Assembly (NCBI GenBank): GCA_031278735.1
Contig: JAITJU010000128.1
Coordinates: 1 to 5,459 of the forward strand
Length of the DNA stretch: 5,459 nucleotides
From: Zoogloeaceae bacterium
GTDB taxonomy: Bacteria > Pseudomonadota > Gammaproteobacteria > Burkholderiales > Rhodocyclaceae
Reading direction: 5' to 3'
Shown: positions 3,874-5,459 of the stretch, in pieces
Layout of the letters: every line of letters begins with the position of its first letter
How positions within the stretch are numbered: the first letter of the stretch is position 1
Translations under genes and position numbers: made by a program
Notes under the pieces: model-generated
The model's database searches: none
Seen by the model: the letters and a program-made list of their open reading frames with translations, nothing else
Told to the model about the DNA's origin: nothing

Positions 3874-5459
3874 ATGAGTGCCGCCGTTTCCTCCGCTTAT
3901 TCCCATACCGAGAAAAAACGCATCCGCAAAAGCTTTGCCAAGCGCGAGCATGTTCTGGAAATGCCTTATCTTCTGGCGACGCAACTGGCTTCCTTTTCTG
4001 ATTTTCTCCAAGCCGACATCCCGGCGGAAGAACGAAACAATCAGGGCCTGCAAGCCGCGTTCACTTCCATTTTTCCCATCGTTTCCCATTCCGGCAACGC
4101 CCGGCTGGAGTTCGTCAGCTACACGCTGAGCGAACCGGCCTTCGACGTCAAGGAATGCCACCAGCGCGGCCTGAACTTCGCCTCTTCCCTGCGCGCCAAG
4201 GTGCGCCTCGTCATTCTCGACCGCGAGGCCGCCGCCGAAACGATCAAGGAAGTCAAGGAGCAGGAAGTCTACATGGGCGAAATTCCGCGCATGACCGAAA
4301 ACGGCTCTTTTGTCATCAACGGCACCGAGCGGGTCATCGTATCGCAGCTGCATCGTTCGCCCGGCGTCTTCTTCGAGCATGACCGGGGCAAGACGCATTC
4401 TTCCGGCAAACTCCTGTTTTCCGCGCGCATCATTCCCTATCGCGGCTCCTGGCTGGATTTCGAGTTCGATCCCAAGGACCTGCTCTTTTTCCGGGTCGAC
4501 CGCCGCCGCAAGATGCCGGCGACCACGCTCCTGATGGCGCTGGGATTGACGCCGGAAGAGATTTTGGCCGAATTCTTCGAGTTCGATCATTTCACGATAA
4601 CGAAAGATCGCGTGGAATTTGCCCTGCTGCCCGACCGCCTGCGCGGTGAGATGGCGCGTTTCGACATCCGCGCGCCCGACGGCAGGACCATTGTCGGCAA
4701 GGGCAAACGCATCACCGCTCGCCATATCCGCGACATGCAGGAAGCGGGGCTGAAAAGACTCATCGTGCCCGGCGATTTCGTTGTCGGGCGCGTAATGGCG
4801 ACGGCGATTGTCGACAAGAGCACGGGAGAAGTGCTGGCCTCCGCGAATGAGGAAATCACGGAGACGCTGCTTGCCAAACTACAGGAAATCGAGGCGGGGG
4901 AGATCCAGACCCTGTACATCAATGACTTTGATCGTGGCGCGTTCATTTCGCAAACGCTGAAAAGTCATGACAACTTCAGCCGCCAGGCCGCGCGCGTCGC
5001 CATCTACCGCATGATGCGTCCGGGTGAACCGCCGACGGAAGAAGCGGTGGAAATTCTGTTCCAGGGCTTGTTCTATGCCGACGAACGCTACAACCTTTCC
5101 GAAGTCGGGCGCATGAAATTCAACCGCCGTCTGGGACGCGATCGGGTCATCGAATACAAGGTGATGGTCAAGAGCCTGCAATCCCGCGCCGAAGCCGCCT
5201 TGAAAAAGCTGGCGGAAGAAACGGGCAAGCCCTTGCCGATCATTCAGGACATGGTTTCCCAGCTTTCCTACGGCGCGCGCGCCCTGGAAGAAAACATGGC
5301 CGAGGAAGACGCCGAAATTCTGGCGGGGCGCCTGAAAAAACTGAACGCCAACGCCAGCATGGTCGCGCAGCTCACCCTTTCCCCGCGCGACATCGTTGAC
5401 GTCATCAAGGTTCTGGTGGAACTGCGCAATGGCCGCGGCGACATCGACGACATCGACCA
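3874..5459 (+). CDS. rpoB: RNA polymerase beta subunit, N-terminal part (partial)
   Basis: RpoB forms one pincer of RNA polymerase and much of the active-centre cleft. From ATG 3874 (AGGAG at 3864-3868, 5-base spacing) the frame stays open for 528 codons and leaves the window. Family blocks appear in order: HTEKKRIRKSFAKREHVLE (11-29), VYMGEIPRMTENGSFVING (132-150), ERVIVSQLHRSPGVFF (152-167), RIIPYRGSWLDFEFDPKD (185-202), KGKRITARHIRDM, YRMMRPGEPPTEEA (378-391), VGRMKFNRRLGRD (411-423) and VELRNGRGDIDDID (515-528). The last block normally leads into the rifampicin-binding region, which is outside the window. The first lobe and its proteobacterial inserted region look ordinary. Between residues 423 and 501 there is an extra segment of about 70 residues compared with E. 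coli and Burkholderia, listed separately. Transcription probably depends on readthrough of the upstream attenuator. Confidence 0.97.
   Translation, partial: MSAAVSSAYSHTEKKRIRKSFAKREHVLEMPYLLATQLASFSDFLQADIPAEERNNQGLQAAFTSIFPIVSHSGNARLEFVSYTLSEPAFDVKECHQRGLNFASSLRAKVRLVILDREAAAETIKEVKEQEVYMGEIPRMTENGSFVINGTERVIVSQLHRSPGVFFEHDRGKTHSSGKLLFSARIIPYRGSWLDFEFDPKDLLFFRVDRRRKMPATTLLMALGLTPEEILAEFFEFDHFTITKDRVEFALLPDRLRGEMARFDIRAPDGRTIVGKGKRITARHIRDMQEAGLKRLIVPGDFVVGRVMATAIVDKSTGEVLASANEEITETLLAKLQEIEAGEIQTLYINDFDRGAFISQTLKSHDNFSRQAARVAIYRMMRPGEPPTEEAVEILFQGLFYADERYNLSEVGRMKFNRRLGRDRVIEYKVMVKSLQSRAEAALKKLAEETGKPLPIIQDMVSQLSYGARALEENMAEEDAEILAGRLKKLNANASMVAQLTLSPRDIVDVIKVLVELRNGRGDIDDID
5143..5373 (+). 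other. Apparent ~70-residue insertion in RpoB
   Basis: Codons 424-500 lie between VGRMKFNRRLGRD and the conserved TLSPRDIVDVIKVLVELRNG. From memory of the family, E. coli has 16 residues between its FNR motif and the matching DIIDV, whereas here there are 87 between FNR and DIVDV. This is a net gain of about 71. Burkholderia has a short link like E. coli, and Neisseria has a smaller insertion at the same point, so the site tolerates additions. The segment is rich in Ala, Glu, Lys and Leu (for example SRAEAALKKLAEETGK and RALEENMAEEDAEILAGRL), suggesting two or three helices. The frame is unbroken, and base composition resembles the rest of rpoB. Function unknown. Confidence 0.75.

Noticed and set aside
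3641..3877. A 78-codon plus-strand frame in the rplL-rpoB gap
   Set aside because: It reads through the attenuator hairpin, has a composition unlike a real protein, and ends inside the rpoB start. No ribosome binding site is seen.
3826..4725. A 299-codon open frame on the minus strand opposite rpoB
   Set aside because: The plus-strand frame is unmistakable RpoB with conserved motifs throughout. The antisense product has no recognisable domain.

Overview
This window is a stretch of the conserved bacterial transcription and translation locus, in the order tuf (3' end), trpT, secE, nusG, rplK, rplA, rplJ, rplL, rpoB (5' part). All genes are on the + strand. The proteins read like those of a betaproteobacterium: the EF-Tu tail, the L10 N-terminus and the RpoB N-terminus resemble Burkholderiales and Nitrosomonadales homologues as I remember them. 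The moderately high GC content and the tuf-trpT-secE order fit this. I cannot name the genus from sequence alone.

Layout. Bases 1-118 end the EF-Tu gene, followed by a perfect 15-bp hairpin with a T-rich tail. The tRNA-Trp gene (197-272, anticodon CCA, encoded 3' CCA) comes next. secE and nusG follow as a translationally coupled pair with an ATGA overlap. A 121-bp gap leads to rplK-rplA, which are one base apart. A 237-bp gap before rplJ is rich in RNA structure and is best read as the L10(L12)-responsive leader. rplJ starts with GTG behind a strong Shine-Dalgarno sequence, and rplL follows 47 bp later. A 240-bp gap then carries a clear hairpin-plus-T-run attenuator and a second GC-rich hairpin. 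rpoB starts at 3874 and runs off the right edge after 528 codons, just before the rifampicin region.

How the genes work together. EF-Tu and tRNA-Trp serve elongation. SecE is part of the protein-export channel. NusG controls RNA polymerase elongation and termination. L11, L1, L10 and L7/L12 build the two mobile stalks of the large ribosomal subunit, and RpoB is the polymerase beta subunit. The structured gaps fall where the well-studied E. coli locus has feedback control by L1 and by L10-L12, and partial termination before rpoB.

Novelty. I see no new multi-gene system and no mobile element or CRISPR. The most unusual feature is an apparent insertion of about 70 residues in RpoB (about residues 424-500), just upstream of the conserved segment that leads into the rifampicin-binding region. 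Secondary points are a perfect 15-bp tandem repeat encoding the L7/L12 hinge, and stacked, partly mutually exclusive hairpins in the rplJ leader. No gene-free stretch exceeds 300 bases.
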